Positions 56,965 through 64,000 of a stretch of DNA of 64,000 bases are shown here, piece by piece; the stretch's first letter is position 1; the number at the start of each line of letters is the position of its first letter. This DNA comes from Lachnospiraceae bacterium (GTDB lineage: Bacteria; Bacillota; Clostridia; Lachnospirales; Lachnospiraceae). The stretch is taken from NCBI GenBank assembly GCA_017469945.1, contig JAFUFI010000025.1:114726-178725 (forward strand), written 5' to 3'. Under the pieces are notes generated by a model, which saw only the letters and a list, made by a program, of their open reading frames with translations, made no database searches and was not told the DNA's origin. A program made the position numbers and the translations under genes.

Positions 56965-58881
56965 TTATCCGATCTTTTCAAAATAGTCGGTCAGCCGCTC
57001 GATGGGAATAGGTTTTGAGTATTTATATCCCTGAAGATACTTTGCACTCATCTCTATGCAGCGCTTTTCGTCTTCTTCGTTTTCTATTCCCTCATACAAA
57101 ACAGAATAGTGTACTTCCCGGAACATTCTTGCAAGGTTTGATACCATTGTCCTGTATCTCTCGTCGTTTCCGGATGCCATAACAAGGGATCTGTCAAACT
57201 TTACTATATCGAAGGGCAGTTCCATGATCCTCTCAAAGTTTGAATATCCTGTTCCGAAATCATCAAGATAGAACTTGATGCCACTGCCTTTCAGCTCACT
57301 TATCCTCGTCTTTATGAGCTCGAAGTCCTGTTCATTTTGCGATTCGGTAAGTTCGATGGCAACCTTGTCAAAGGGAACTCCGGAGCTGCCGATTATAGCT
57401 TCGACCGTTTCGCAAAAGTCATCCGCCCTCATATCATACACAGAGAAATTGACCGATATCCTCTTGACGTTGTACCCTTTTTCCATAAGCTCCTTAATGG
57501 CGCGGCAGGTTTTTGAAAGGATTATCTTGGTAAGCATGCTGATATAATCCTTTTTCTCGGCTATAGGGATAAAAACATCCGGGTAAATCATTCCCATAGC
57601 CGGCAGCTGCATTCGCATCAGAGCCTCGGCGGTATCAAACTTCCCCGTCCGGATATTGTAGACCGGCTGGCAGTATACAAGTACTCTCGGATCGTTTAAA
57701 TCGTTCTTTTTAATGATATCTTCAAGTTCAAAAACAATGTACTTGTTTCTCATATACCTGTCGACATCATTTTTATCGGCGCGGACAATCGTGTTTTGCG
57801 GTATCGAGTCATGGATAAATCTTACAAAATTTATATAATCGATACCGTCCTCTATCCTCTTGTCCATACCGAAGAATACTATCTTATAATCTATCCTATA
57901 CTGTGGATAAACTGTCAAAAACTCGTCCAGCATCCATTGGGATTTTTCCTTATATCCCGGGTTTTTGTTTATATTGACCACAAGTATCATATGTCCGCCG
58001 GAAATCTGGAAAAGCGTAGCAGATTTAAAGAATCTTGTGGAAAAATACCGAACTGCTCTTTGGATCGTTCGAGGATACTTTCTTCCCTTACCCTCAAAAT
58101 CATGCATATACATGCTGAGGAAGTAGTATTCCTCCTCCTTAAGCTTCGCCAGCTCCACAAAATCAAAGAAAGCATGTTCGCTGACAGACCCCGTTTCAAC
58201 GTCATACGGGCTTGAGTGAATATGGTACAAAAGAGCATATATAGGGAAAAGAAAAGTGACCGTTGTAAAGGATGACTGATTGTGAAGCTGCTGGATTCCC
58301 ATTATGGCGATTGAGACGCCGACGGTCTCCGCCATACTGATTATCACCTGCTTGATAAACTTGCTTCGGTTTAAGAAAACCATCACAGCTATAAGAACAA
58401 CATAGTATATATATCCAACGGGGAAAATCGGGAAGCCTCTGTGAACATTCAGATTCTCATCAATATAAAAACCAAAATGCAGATATGTGCCGACCGTCTC
58501 ATATCCAACTATGGCTATCCACGCAACGGCTGCCGCATAGAAATACGGTCTGCCCGCCTTTTTGTCAAGGCCCATTACTTCCTTGGTGTAAAGGACATAA
58601 AGCCACATAACCGTAAAGAGGCCGATATGATAAGCCGCCCTCGGAAGATAGATCAGAAGGTTATTAATACCTCCCACATAATTCATGGCAATATGATACA
58701 GCAGATCAAAAATGGCAGAGATTGCCAAAGATCCGATGATAAACCGGAGATAAAGAAACGATTTGTTTTTATTTATATACGCGTTATAAATTAAGATAAC
58801 AAAGACAATGCACGTCGCTATAACGGTAATATCGGCTACGGGAGTATAGTTCTCGTAGTACCTAATAATCTCTGTTCCCAT
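56965..58881 (-). CDS. Membrane EAL-domain c-di-GMP phosphodiesterase
   Basis: The 638-residue protein starts with about seven membrane helices (20-230), then a degenerate GGDEF-like region (about 245-385) without a GGDEF loop. The C-terminal EAL domain (about 395-638) has EALMRM, VNFS, ELTES, DDFGTGYSNFE, KFDRSL, YEGIENEED and QGYKYSKP, so its metal-binding residues appear intact. It should hydrolyse c-di-GMP to pGpG under control of a signal sensed in or near the membrane. ATG at 58881 has GAGG upstream. It would oppose the GGDEF protein encoded 5 kb away. Confidence 0.92.
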   Translation of the reverse strand: MGTEIIRYYENYTPVADITVIATCIVFVILIYNAYINKNKSFLYLRFIIGSLAISAIFDLLYHIAMNYVGGINNLLIYLPRAAYHIGLFTVMWLYVLYTKEVMGLDKKAGRPYFYAAAVAWIAIVGYETVGTYLHFGFYIDENLNVHRGFPIFPVGYIYYVVLIAVMVFLNRSKFIKQVIISMAETVGVSIAIMGIQQLHNQSSFTTVTFLFPIYALLYHIHSSPYDVETGSVSEHAFFDFVELAKLKEEEYYFLSMYMHDFEGKGRKYPRTIQRAVRYFSTRFFKSATLFQISGGHMILVVNINKNPGYKEKSQWMLDEFLTVYPQYRIDYKIVFFGMDKRIEDGIDYINFVRFIHDSIPQNTIVRADKNDVDRYMRNKYIVFELEDIIKKNDLNDPRVLVYCQPVYNIRTGKFDTAEALMRMQLPAMGMIYPDVFIPIAEKKDYISMLTKIILSKTCRAIKELMEKGYNVKRISVNFSVYDMRADDFCETVEAIIGSSGVPFDKVAIELTESQNEQDFELIKTRISELKGSGIKFYLDDFGTGYSNFERIMELPFDIVKFDRSLVMASGNDERYRTMVSNLARMFREVHYSVLYEGIENEEDEKRCIEMSAKYLQGYKYSKPIPIERLTDYFEKIG

Positions 58882-58937
58882 GTTATTGAGCCTCGTACAC
58901 AAAAGCAAACACACTTTAATTTAGTTTCTTATCTCCG

Positions 58938-58946
58938 ATTATATCA
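58938..58946 (-). promoter_or_regulatory. Extended -10 promoter of the EAL gene
   Basis: TGATATAAT on the minus strand (58946-58938) matches the extended -10 form; no clear -35. Confidence 0.4.
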
Positions 58947-58966
58947 CATTCCTTTTTTATTTGCGT

Positions 58967-60265
58967 CTATTTTCCCGAAATAACAACTCCGTCTACGGCA
59001 ATATAGGGAATAACAGAATTTCCGTCGCAAACCTGTTCCTTCGAAACGGCACGTATATTCTTGAAGATTTCTCCGAGATTACCATTTACCATAGTCTCCG
59101 AAACAGCGTACTTTATCTCACCGTTTTCAACAAGAAAACTGTTTTTGGCTACTCCGGAGAACTCTCCGTTAGTTCCGGGCTCTCCTCCGGAGAAACTGCT
59201 CATAATAAGCCCCTTGTCAACAGATTTTATGATCTCGCTAACGCTCTTGTCACCCGACTCAACCACAAGATCCCATCCGGTATTCTTAGTAACCCGTCTG
59301 CCGGTCTTGTTTGCAGCGTACAGACCGATACCGTGAGTCTTCAAAACTCCCTTGTCTATAAGAGTTACTTCCTCGGATCTAAAGCCGTCCTGCGTTCCTC
59401 TTTCGCCGCAGACAATGCGCTCGTCAAAAGGCTTCTTTGATACCGTGAGCTTGTCACTTACAACCTGCTGTCCCACCTTATCAAGCCAAAGGCTGGTACC
59501 GTCTATGATCACGCTGTCTGACATATAATTTCCCATAAGCATGCTTAAAAACTGCTGCGCAGCGTCGGGTGTAAAGATAACGGTTCCCTCGAATTTTCCT
59601 TCGAGGCTCTTGGGGTGTACGCTCTTTACGGTATTTTCGAGGCTCTTTCTGATACCGCCCAGTTCCATAAAGGGCTTGTCCAAATTATCTACCGAGACGC
59701 CGGCTCCGTTTATACCGCTGTTTTCTCCATTGTCGCTTGCGCTGAACTGAATAACAAAATTGTACTGTCCGGAAAAATCTTCAAATTCCGTTCCGTTAGT
59801 ATTTCTGGATATCCAATGGTTTCTGTCATATGATCCCATCGCCAGCATAACAAGTACAGAAGGAAACTCTTTTTTGATTGTATCGAGGCACTCCTGAATG
59901 CGCTCAATAAATTTGTCCATATCAGGCTCGTAAATACCCTGATTAAACACTTCCTTTCCCTGGTCCGGAGCAATATCATGGCAAGGGTCCTCGGGAGAAG
60001 ACTGCGCCGCGCCAAGACCATCTTCCGCAAGGCGTTCCAAAGCCTCTTTTGACAAGTCATTGCCGCTTGCACTTCCCATTTTGTTGTCCTTAAAAACCTT
60101 GATGGATGCATAATTGTTAAAAACGGTCCGCATAAGCTTAAATTCACCGTTCTCGGCATTGATTTCCTGTTTTTCGCTCTTTACCAGGGTATATGTATAT
60201 TTTTCTATTCTTTTTTCTTTAAGTATATTATCGAATAAGTCCGCAATTTCTCTGATTTCGTTCAT
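58967..60265 (-). CDS. TldE/PmbA-type subunit of the TldD/TldE protease
   Basis: The 432-residue protein matches PmbA/TldE (TGRRVTKNTGWDLVVESGDKS in pieces, FSGGEPGTNGEFSGVAKNSFLVENG in pieces). It lacks the HExxxH motif of its partner, as expected for the non-catalytic subunit. The heterodimer cleaves unfolded peptides and in enterobacteria matures microcin B17 and degrades the CcdA antitoxin. The tldD gene is 31 nt upstream, so both come from one transcript. No peptide-toxin genes are nearby. Confidence 0.92.
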   Translation of the reverse strand: MNEIREIADLFDNILKEKRIEKYTYTLVKSEKQEINAENGEFKLMRTVFNNYASIKVFKDNKMGSASGNDLSKEALERLAEDGLGAAQSSPEDPCHDIAPDQGKEVFNQGIYEPDMDKFIERIQECLDTIKKEFPSVLVMLAMGSYDRNHWISRNTNGTEFEDFSGQYNFVIQFSASDNGENSGINGAGVSVDNLDKPFMELGGIRKSLENTVKSVHPKSLEGKFEGTVIFTPDAAQQFLSMLMGNYMSDSVIIDGTSLWLDKVGQQVVSDKLTVSKKPFDERIVCGERGTQDGFRSEEVTLIDKGVLKTHGIGLYAANKTGRRVTKNTGWDLVVESGDKSVSEIIKSVDKGLIMSSFSGGEPGTNGEFSGVAKNSFLVENGEIKYAVSETMVNGNLGEIFKNIRAVSKEQVCDGNSVIPYIAVDGVVISGK

Positions 60266-60296
60266 TTTATTGTCCTTTCCTAAAAATCCCGATATG

Positions 60297-61685
60297 TTAT
60301 CTTCCGCCGATCATAATCTTGCAGCGCATATGGGGTCCGCCCATGCCTACAGCCATGCGCTGTTTCTTTCCACAGAAACCGCTGGATGACCACTCTACTT
60401 CGTTTGAAACCATATCAACTGTTTTAAGCATCTCAAATGCTACACCGGATACGGTAGTATCAAGAAGCGCGCGTCCTAATTTTCCGTTTTTGATCTCATA
60501 ACCACAGGTTACACCGAACATAAACTCTCCCGTAAGGTCAGCCTGTCCGTTGCCCGATTCGATAAGATAGTATCCGTCATCAACAGACTCTATAAGCTCC
60601 TCTACGGTACTTGTTCCGGGAAGAATACAGGTATTTCTCATTCGGATAAGAGGCTCATCGCTGAAAGCCCAGCCTCTTGCATTTCCCGCAGGCTTCATGC
60701 CGAATTTTTCAGCAGTCTCGCGGCTGTTCATATAGCCTGTAAGGATGCCGTCTTTGATAAGAACAGCATCTTCAGCCTTGATACCTTCATCGTCAAGGTA
60801 AACAGGCAAAGGCGCAAGCTCTCCTTTGTAAGTATGGGCAAAGTCCGTCAGGTTAACGAGATCTGAAGCAACCTTCTTTCCAAGGTTAGGTCCGGCAACA
60901 CTTCCTCCCATAACAAGGTCCGCTTCTACAGTATGTCCGACGGCTTCATGCGCAAGCATACCGCCCATCATACCGCCGAGGACAACTGTTTTGTATCCGG
61001 CCTCCGCGTATATGCCTTCAGCCTTGTCCTTTACTCTTTTATAAAGCGTTTCGAGCTCGGGATAGTACTGTTCAAGATCAGAGAAATTATCCTCGAAGCA
61101 TCCGAATCCGCCGAGAGCTTTGAACAGTTCAACAGGGGTTCCCTCCTTGGTCTTGAGGCTCATTGTGACGTAAATATAGCATCTCGGAGTTAAAAGGTGT
61201 CCGTCATACGCATCGGATGAATAAACGATCCTGTCCTGAGAATCCTCTGTATACGCAACCATACGACTCTCCAGATCCGGGTATTTCTTTGCGATATAAT
61301 CATCCAGCTGACGGCATACATCGATAATACGCTTTTGCTCCGCATCAACCAGTTTTCTGTTTAAAGGAACTGTTCCGGTTCCGTAGGACGGCGGGAGAAC
61401 AATCCCCGCGTTTTTCGTGTGACGAGCCATGAGCTTCACATTATCCGAGGCAGCTTTCAAAACCTTCTTTGCCGCTTCTTCGCTGCACTCCGCGATTGAA
61501 GCAAATCCAAAGAGTCCGTTCTTTCCAACGCGAGCGCTGATACCCCTGGATTCGTTTCTTGAGTTTGCGGTAATGTTTCCTTTAAGGATTCTTACCGCCC
61601 TGTTACGATTCTCCTGCGCTCTGAGCACAGTCTGTGCGCCGTCTTCAAACAACGCTTTTTCTTTTTCAAAAATGTCTGTCAGCAT
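60297..61685 (-). CDS. tldD: Metalloprotease TldD
   Basis: The 462-residue protein has the zinc motif HEAVGHTVEADLV (HExxxH) near residue 255, and the family's C-terminal GCGYEIKNGKLG-like and SSGFCGKKQRM segments. It forms the active half of the TldD/TldE protease. I start at 61685, where GGAGGG lies 7 nt upstream; a few extra upstream codons are open but lack a ribosome site. Confidence 0.94.
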   Translation of the reverse strand: MLTDIFEKEKALFEDGAQTVLRAQENRNRAVRILKGNITANSRNESRGISARVGKNGLFGFASIAECSEEAAKKVLKAASDNVKLMARHTKNAGIVLPPSYGTGTVPLNRKLVDAEQKRIIDVCRQLDDYIAKKYPDLESRMVAYTEDSQDRIVYSSDAYDGHLLTPRCYIYVTMSLKTKEGTPVELFKALGGFGCFEDNFSDLEQYYPELETLYKRVKDKAEGIYAEAGYKTVVLGGMMGGMLAHEAVGHTVEADLVMGGSVAGPNLGKKVASDLVNLTDFAHTYKGELAPLPVYLDDEGIKAEDAVLIKDGILTGYMNSRETAEKFGMKPAGNARGWAFSDEPLIRMRNTCILPGTSTVEELIESVDDGYYLIESGNGQADLTGEFMFGVTCGYEIKNGKLGRALLDTTVSGVAFEMLKTVDMVSNEVEWSSSGFCGKKQRMAVGMGGPHMRCKIMIGGR

Positions 61686-61784
61686 ATTTACCCTCCGCAC
61701 ATTTTTAGTTTTTTGCCATCGGTTACTTTTCTCCCCTCAACGATTTCATTATATACATTGGAATTTAAAAAGAGAATAATTTTT

Positions 61785-61830
61785 CCGTAAGAGGTACTAA
61801 ATTGCCGTTAAGAGGTAAAAATAGGTACTC
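61785..61830. repeat. Direct repeats upstream of tldD (possible regulator site)
   Basis: CCGTAAGAGGTA (from 61785) and CCGTTAAGAGGTA (from 61805) recur about 21 bp apart, two helical turns. A third partial copy (AGGTACTC) ends at 61830. The spacing and CCGTT-AAG core recall LytTR-type response-regulator sites, but the fit is loose. Confidence 0.4.
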
Positions 61831-61871
61831 AAAAAGGCTTTCGAAAGCGCATTATCAACGCTATCGAAAGC
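61831..61871 (-). terminator. Intrinsic terminator of the ANT(6)-like gene
   Basis: GCTTTCGATAGCG pairs with CGCTTTCGAAAGC (12 of 13) and is followed on the minus strand by CTTTTTG. A second hairpin, TTTGCTT/AAGCAAA (61874-61891), stands directly before it. Confidence 0.85.
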
Positions 61872-61907
61872 TGTTTGCTTATGCAAGCAAATTGTCTGAA
61901 CACAAAT

Positions 61908-62783
61908 TCACCGGATAATGCTTGTTGCGTTGGCGTCCGTTTCTTTCACAGCAGTAAAATATCCGAAACTATTATCCGCTTCCTGCCGGTCAAAAAGAAA
62001 ACCGTTTTGTTCCGCCACCCACCTTGATGTATCATAAAACAGCCTACACATCGTTTCCACAGATTTCCACATATTGTTTATATCAGCGTCGCAATAAGTG
62101 TCCAGATACTTCTGCCACTCTTCCTCAGAGAGCCATTTCTTCATATACTTTCCGGATTTACCGACGCTGACAGAATAATCTGTCAGCTCACCAATCTTCC
62201 AGGAAAGCATCTTTTCAAGCTGCTTTCTCACCACGAAGTTCAGCATATCCTGTGCATATGTCACTTCTTTTCTCCAAAGGCCTTTAGCGATATTGTTAAG
62301 GCACCACCAGAATTCATTGCAGACGGCCGCAAACTGTTCCTTTGACGGTCGTTGAACAACATAAGTTTCTTCCGACGCTTCAGGAATCTCAGGAAGAATT
62401 CCGTCTTTATCCAGCAGAATCTTGCACAAGCTGTCTTCCTTAACGTTTTCCTTTGCATGTGGAACCGATTTAACTGTAAGATCCAGCCTGTTTCCGTCCG
62501 TAAATATCATCAGCCAGCCATAGGAGTTTTCTTTATCACTCGGATAATCCGGATCTTCGTCCGGATACTGCATAAACAGGATATCCCCGAACCGCCTGAT
62601 CCACTCCTTGTCCCGGATAAAAGATCCGGTTTCTTCCACAACATAAACAATGTCATAATCCTGAAAAATATCCTTTGGTGCATTGGGATTGGTTCGTGAT
62701 CCATTCATATAAACAGCTCGGATCCTGGAATCTTCCTCAGCTGTACGCAGGATCAATTCCATCATTTCTTTCTCTGTACGCAT
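61908..62783 (-). CDS. ANT(6)-type aminoglycoside 6-adenylyltransferase
   Basis: The 291-residue protein belongs to the AadE/ANT(6) family, which adenylates streptomycin. The nucleotidyltransferase motif is visible: NGSRTNPNAP (28-30 GSR) followed by metal-binding D42 and D44 in QDYDIVYVV. The family tail with WRKEVTYAQDMLN and GKSGKYMKKWLS is also present. Chromosomal homologues are common in gut Firmicutes and do not always give resistance, so the phenotype is uncertain. Neighbouring mobile-element remains suggest it is accessory DNA. GAGG lies before the ATG. Confidence 0.9.
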   Translation of the reverse strand: MRTEKEMMELILRTAEEDSRIRAVYMNGSRTNPNAPKDIFQDYDIVYVVEETGSFIRDKEWIRRFGDILFMQYPDEDPDYPSDKENSYGWLMIFTDGNRLDLTVKSVPHAKENVKEDSLCKILLDKDGILPEIPEASEETYVVQRPSKEQFAAVCNEFWWCLNNIAKGLWRKEVTYAQDMLNFVVRKQLEKMLSWKIGELTDYSVSVGKSGKYMKKWLSEEEWQKYLDTYCDADINNMWKSVETMCRLFYDTSRWVAEQNGFLFDRQEADNSFGYFTAVKETDANATSIIR

Positions 62784-62911
62784 TTATCTTTTACCTCGCA
62801 TTACGGCAAAACTTTTTATATAAATATAGCACTTTATCATTCCCGTCATACTATATTTTCTGTGTATTATCAAAAAATCTATGTAAATGTATCTCTTGCA
62901 TGTATTACTCA

Positions 62912-62936
62912 ATTTGTGATTCGCTGAATCACAAAT
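62912..62936. repeat. Perfect 11-bp palindromic hairpin
   Basis: ATTTGTGATTC and GAATCACAAAT flank a 3-nt loop. There is no T-run on either strand, so it is not a normal terminator. The 257-nt gap 62784-63040 holds only this and a weaker hairpin (ACTGAA/TTCAGT near 62952-62972). Confidence 0.6.
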
Positions 62937-63040
62937 CTGTTGGGGCTAAATTACTGAAACAACTTGGTTCAGTTTTTCGTCTAAAGCTCAGTCGTATTCC
63001 GCAACTGCTATTCCATTAACGCGTTCAGCCATATATTTCC

Positions 63041-63871
63041 CTACAATAAGACTTCCCCTTCTTGATCATCGCTTTTGTCATTTATAGTTTCAATGAGACC
63101 TGTAACTAAATCTTGCAATTGGGCTGCATTTTTATTCGTGATTACAGGTTTTCCGGTTCTCTTTTCCACCGCCAATCGTGCTTCACCCGCGGCTTCTCCA
63201 CCTTCAATAGCAATCATACGATTTTCTTCGAAAGTCTCTGGCTTCTTTTGCTTTGAAATCTCTGTGGTAGTGGCCTCAGCCAACATATTAAGCACCAGTT
63301 CCAATGTGGACATATTATCCCTGAGGTTTTCCTTTTTCAAACCTTTATGATTCTTATACTGTCGCGTCGTCATTCCGGACCAGGCTTTCGTTATTTCATC
63401 TGTCAGGATTGCATATTCTATGCCTTTCTTGACGCCACGCTTATCCCACTCATCTGTAAGTTCTTTTCTTACTTGAATTGCCTGCAGGCGCTGATTTATC
63501 CATTCTCGCGAATAACCTTTTTTTGCATAGGTCTCAAGAGCCCTCTCTATAGTCAACTCTGGATCGATTACTTCTTCAATGCGCTCCCTGCCAACCTGTG
63601 CCAGCCACATTTTAAACGGCTCCGCTTTTTTCGAAGGAACAGATTGAATCAAGCGAAGCAATTGCTCTGTGTTTGCCACATCAGTATTATATCGTTTTCC
63701 ATCCTTCAGCGACTTCATTTTCAGTTGGTTACAATTTGTAACCAACTGACTTCCCTCCTCTTTAAGCCTATTCTTCAATACTTTCCAATAATTCCTTGCA
63801 CCATCAATATCAGGTTGTTCAGTTAGTATTCCAACAACATCCACAATTGAAAAATACCATTCTTCCTCGTA
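63041..63871 (-). pseudogene. BRO/antirepressor-like phage protein, 5' end broken
   Basis: The readable part (from GTG 63844) gives 267 residues that resemble COG3617 antirepressors: GARNYWKVLKNRLKEEG, QLVTNCNQLKMKSLKDGKRY in pieces, and RDNMSTLELVLNMLAEATTTEI in pieces. Relatives carry some 25 extra N-terminal residues that end in WYFSIVDVVGILTEQP. Here the codons for EEEWYFSI are still present upstream in the same frame, but a TAA at 63874-63872 cuts them off and no start codon with a ribosome site is seen. The gene therefore looks truncated or frame-shifted at its 5' end. Translation from the internal GTG cannot be excluded. Confidence 0.7.
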
Positions 63872-63952
63872 TTATATAGTCATACCAATTCTTTACCTTT
63901 TCTATAGGTATAGGGTATGCTGTTAAAGATGCTGTGGATTGGTTCATTCTTC

Positions 63953-64000
63953 CTACCGCATAGACGGTTTTAGTGAGGCTCCAACCACAGTCTCTTTGTC
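63953..64000 (-). CDS. C-terminal tail of a cut-off gene, possibly TnpB (IS200/IS605-like)
   Basis: A frame open to the window edge ends with VVGASLKPSMR and a TAG stop. The stop lies inside a folded segment (63932-63990: CTGTGG-TTGG pairs with CCAATCCACAG with one bulge; inner ACCG/CGGT). Overlap of a tnpB 3' end with a structured RNA is typical of IS605 elements and their omega RNAs. Only 15 residues are visible, so this is a guess from layout. Confidence 0.25.
   Translation of the reverse strand, partial: DKETVVGASLKPSMR

Noticed and set aside
58967..61685. Microcin-type peptide biosynthesis cluster around tldD/tldE
   Set aside because: No small precursor gene, cyclodehydratase or exporter lies nearby; TldD/TldE is widespread as a housekeeping protease.
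61908..64000. Prophage
   Set aside because: Only one broken antirepressor-like gene is seen; no integrase, structural, lysis or replication genes are in view.
1..64000. CRISPR array, rRNA genes or replication origin
   Set aside because: No regularly spaced repeats, rRNA-like sequence or DnaA-box cluster was seen on reading through the window.

Overview
The window looks like a chromosomal segment from a motile, anaerobic Firmicute of the Lachnospiraceae (Butyrivibrio/Pseudobutyrivibrio-like). The reasons are the class III anaerobic ribonucleotide reductase, type III glutamine synthetase, the IreB-RuvX-DUF1292 block, MtaB, RNase J, a YjfB motility protein, abundant c-di-GMP proteins and moderate G+C content (judged by eye). 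Almost every gene is on the minus strand, so transcription runs from high to low coordinates. The only plus-strand gene I accept is a small HPr-like gene at 30.1 kb. No rRNA, CRISPR array or replication origin was seen. There is one tRNA (Gln, CUG).

Layout, low to high: a cut-off patatin-like lipase and an acyl-CoA ligase-like enzyme (0-1.7 kb); PilZ, UvrB, a zinc-ribbon protein, a radical SAM protein and threonine aldolase (1.8-6.9 kb); aquaporin, S41 protease, M23 hydrolase, FtsX, FtsE and a PucR-type regulator, an envelope/division operon (7-13 kb); YjfB, CvfB, acyl-ACP thioesterase, tRNA-Gln, AEC transporter and GlnN (13-18.5 kb); the operon ireB-ruvX-DUF1292-rnj-ylbF-mltG-like-OMT-U32 (18.6-24.3 kb); a visibly more A+T-rich block with a UbiA/DPPR-synthase-like prenyltransferase and two large GT-C-type membrane proteins (24.4-28.6 kb); tRNA thiolation and translation genes (MtaB, ThiI, cysteine desulfurase, RsmE, PrmA) together with a degenerate CobL-like protein (28.6-36.4 kb); an orphan pilin; and a fatty-acid/polyketide-type operon (37.3-45.7 kb).

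The operon reads FMN reductase-like, PlsC-like acyltransferase, ACP, a fused pair of ketosynthases, FabG, FabZ, FabD and fused AccD-AccA. The second ketosynthase half has lost all catalytic residues, and its active-site Cys is replaced by Gln, as in chain-length factors. The ACP resembles aryl-polyene/type II PKS carriers more than AcpP. Two intergenic gaps of this operon hold unrelated, strongly structured elements of about 150 nt. This is the best candidate for an undescribed system.

Beyond that lie a complete branched-chain amino-acid ABC transporter with a promoter-proximal terminator-like hairpin (45.9-50.9 kb), a GGDEF cyclase, and a soluble chemoreceptor fused to a sensory [FeFe]-hydrogenase module (51-54.3 kb). 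NrdD follows with two NrdR boxes 32 bp apart, then an EAL phosphodiesterase and the TldD/TldE protease pair (54.6-61.7 kb). The last 2 kb is accessory DNA: an ANT(6)-type nucleotidyltransferase, a 5'-broken antirepressor gene, and what may be the right edge of a TnpB-carrying insertion sequence.
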